From Deltaproteobacteria bacterium (GTDB taxonomy: Bacteria > Desulfobacterota > Desulfarculia > Adiutricales > Adiutricaceae): a stretch of 5,602 nt of DNA. The position numbers and the translations under genes are program-made. The stretch covers positions 1-5,602 of the forward strand of contig JAITJT010000068.1 of the NCBI GenBank assembly GCA_031278795.1, written 5' to 3'. Below are positions 4,734 to 5,602 of the stretch, one piece after another; within the stretch, counting starts at the first letter, position 1, and every line of letters starts with the position of its first letter. The notes below the pieces were generated by a model. The model was not told the origin of the DNA. It saw only the letters and a list, made by a program, of their open reading frames with translations, and did no database searches.

Positions 4734-5602
4734 ATGCCCTCTAAAAAGGAAAAGCTGGCGCTTTCTACCCTCACCCTCCCCGGTCTTAAGGTGGCGGAGA
4801 AGATTGCCAGAGAGCTCCATATTGATATTAACGTGCCAAAGAGGCTTAGTGAGAAGACCAAGCTAAAAACAGTGGTCTTTGATAGCCTCTATAGCTTTAT
4901 GGAACAAAACTTCCACAAGTTCACGGGCCACATAGTTATAGCGGCCACGGGCTTGGTGGTAAGAGAGATCGCCCCCTTCCTCAAAGACAAAAAAACCGAT
5001 CCAGCGGTTGTCTCCCTGGGCCAGGACGGCAGGTACGTAATCAGCCTCCTCTCCGGGCACCTTGGAGGTGGAAATGAGCTCGCCAAAAGAGTCGCCTCCA
5101 TAACCCAGGGCACCCCCATAATTAACACCGCCACAGACATCGCCAAGGTTCCGGCCATGGAGATGCTGGCCAGAGACCTAGGTCTTCACATAACAGACTT
5201 CCAGAAGCTCCCGGCTGTAAGCCGGGAGCTCTCTGAAGGCTCTAAAGTGCCCCTCTATGACCCGGAGGGCTTCCTAACAGATGCCCTTAAGCCTTGGAAA
5301 GAGCTTTTCCCAGAGCTAGCGGAGGACATCGCATTTTCCAAAAAGGCACCAGAGGTTCCTTCCATCTACGTGGACTACCAGCTAAGAGACTTTCCGGATA
5401 ACGCCATGGTCATGGTGCCCCAGGCCCTAAGCCTGGGCCTGGGCTGCCACAGAGGCATTGAGTTCCAGGCGGTTAAGGATTTTGTTAGCCAAATATTTGC
5501 CCAAAACAAGCTCTCGCTCTTGGCTGTGGCCAAAGTCGCGACCGTTGAGCTTAGAAAAAACGAGCCCGCGTTAATTCAGCTAGCCAAAGAGCTTGAGCGT
5601 GA
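4734..5602 (+). CDS. cbiG: Cobalt-precorrin-5A hydrolase CbiG, partial (cut by right edge)
   Basis: CbiG opens the delta-lactone of cobalt-precorrin-5A and releases the C20-derived two-carbon unit as acetaldehyde, giving cobalt-precorrin-5B for CbiD. 289 codons are visible and the frame is still open at the window edge, so the C-terminus is missing. The N-terminal and central regions show AATGLVVREIAPFLKDKKTDP (70-90, apart from one or two residues close to family consensus), SLLSGHLGGGNELA (104-117) and NTATD (131-135). The C-terminal domain starts at about residue 225 with SLGLGCHRGIEF (233-244), matching the GxGCxRG motif of CbiG/CobE, and continues with VAKVATVELRKNEPAL (265-280). The ATG follows the cbiF TAG without a gap and has a strong Shine-Dalgarno at 4722-4727. 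Confidence 0.93.
   Translation, partial: MPSKKEKLALSTLTLPGLKVAEKIARELHIDINVPKRLSEKTKLKTVVFDSLYSFMEQNFHKFTGHIVIAATGLVVREIAPFLKDKKTDPAVVSLGQDGRYVISLLSGHLGGGNELAKRVASITQGTPIINTATDIAKVPAMEMLARDLGLHITDFQKLPAVSRELSEGSKVPLYDPEGFLTDALKPWKELFPELAEDIAFSKKAPEVPSIYVDYQLRDFPDNAMVMVPQALSLGLGCHRGIEFQAVKDFVSQIFAQNKLSLLAVAKVATVELRKNEPALIQLAKELER

Noticed and set aside
1098..5158. Several antisense open frames of 65-136 codons over the cbi genes.
   Set aside because: They lie opposite well-supported GC-rich genes, have low-complexity or unrecognisable translations, and are shadows of the + strand coding bias.

Overview
The window carries four consecutive + strand genes of the anaerobic (cobalt-early) cobalamin pathway: cbiD (1129-2223), a fused cbiE-cbiT (2551-3795), cbiF (3951-4733) and cbiG (4734 to beyond the right edge). 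In pathway order the products act as CbiF (cobalt-precorrin-4 to 5A), CbiG (5A to 5B), CbiD (5B to 6A) and CbiET (6B to 8). The block therefore covers most of the middle of corrin-ring synthesis. The CbiJ-type 6A reductase and the other Cbi enzymes are not seen here. CbiD and CbiG, together with cobalt-precorrin-type CbiF, indicate the anaerobic route, so the host is probably an anaerobe. Gene content and the CbiET fusion would fit a sulfate-reducing or related Desulfobacterota-like bacterium. That assignment is an inference from gene content and is weak.

Layout: positions 1-1128 form a long, strongly AT-rich stretch without a convincing intact gene. At its left edge the minus strand opens a frame (38 down to 1) that reads like the first residues of a family-2 glycosyltransferase. 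Between 429 and 671 the minus strand has a less AT-rich, protein-like patch interrupted by one stop, probably a decayed gene end. The rest holds three tandem 11-mers, two hairpins (745-768 and 811-834) and short direct repeats upstream of cbiD. From 1129 the genes are much more GC-rich than the spacers. The cbiD-cbiET spacer (327 bases) and the cbiET-cbiF spacer (155 bases) are again AT-rich and filled with short degenerate tandem repeats. cbiF and cbiG abut directly, with a good Shine-Dalgarno at the end of cbiF.

The biosynthetic genes are recognisable and ordinary. What stands out is the spacer architecture. Every long gap has its own tandem-repeat family (11-, 7-, 19- and about 25-base units). 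One family begins inside the last codons of cbiET, and another runs into the ribosome-binding site of cbiF. No cobalamin riboswitch consensus is visible upstream of cbiD. No mobile element, CRISPR array, tRNA or rRNA was recognised.
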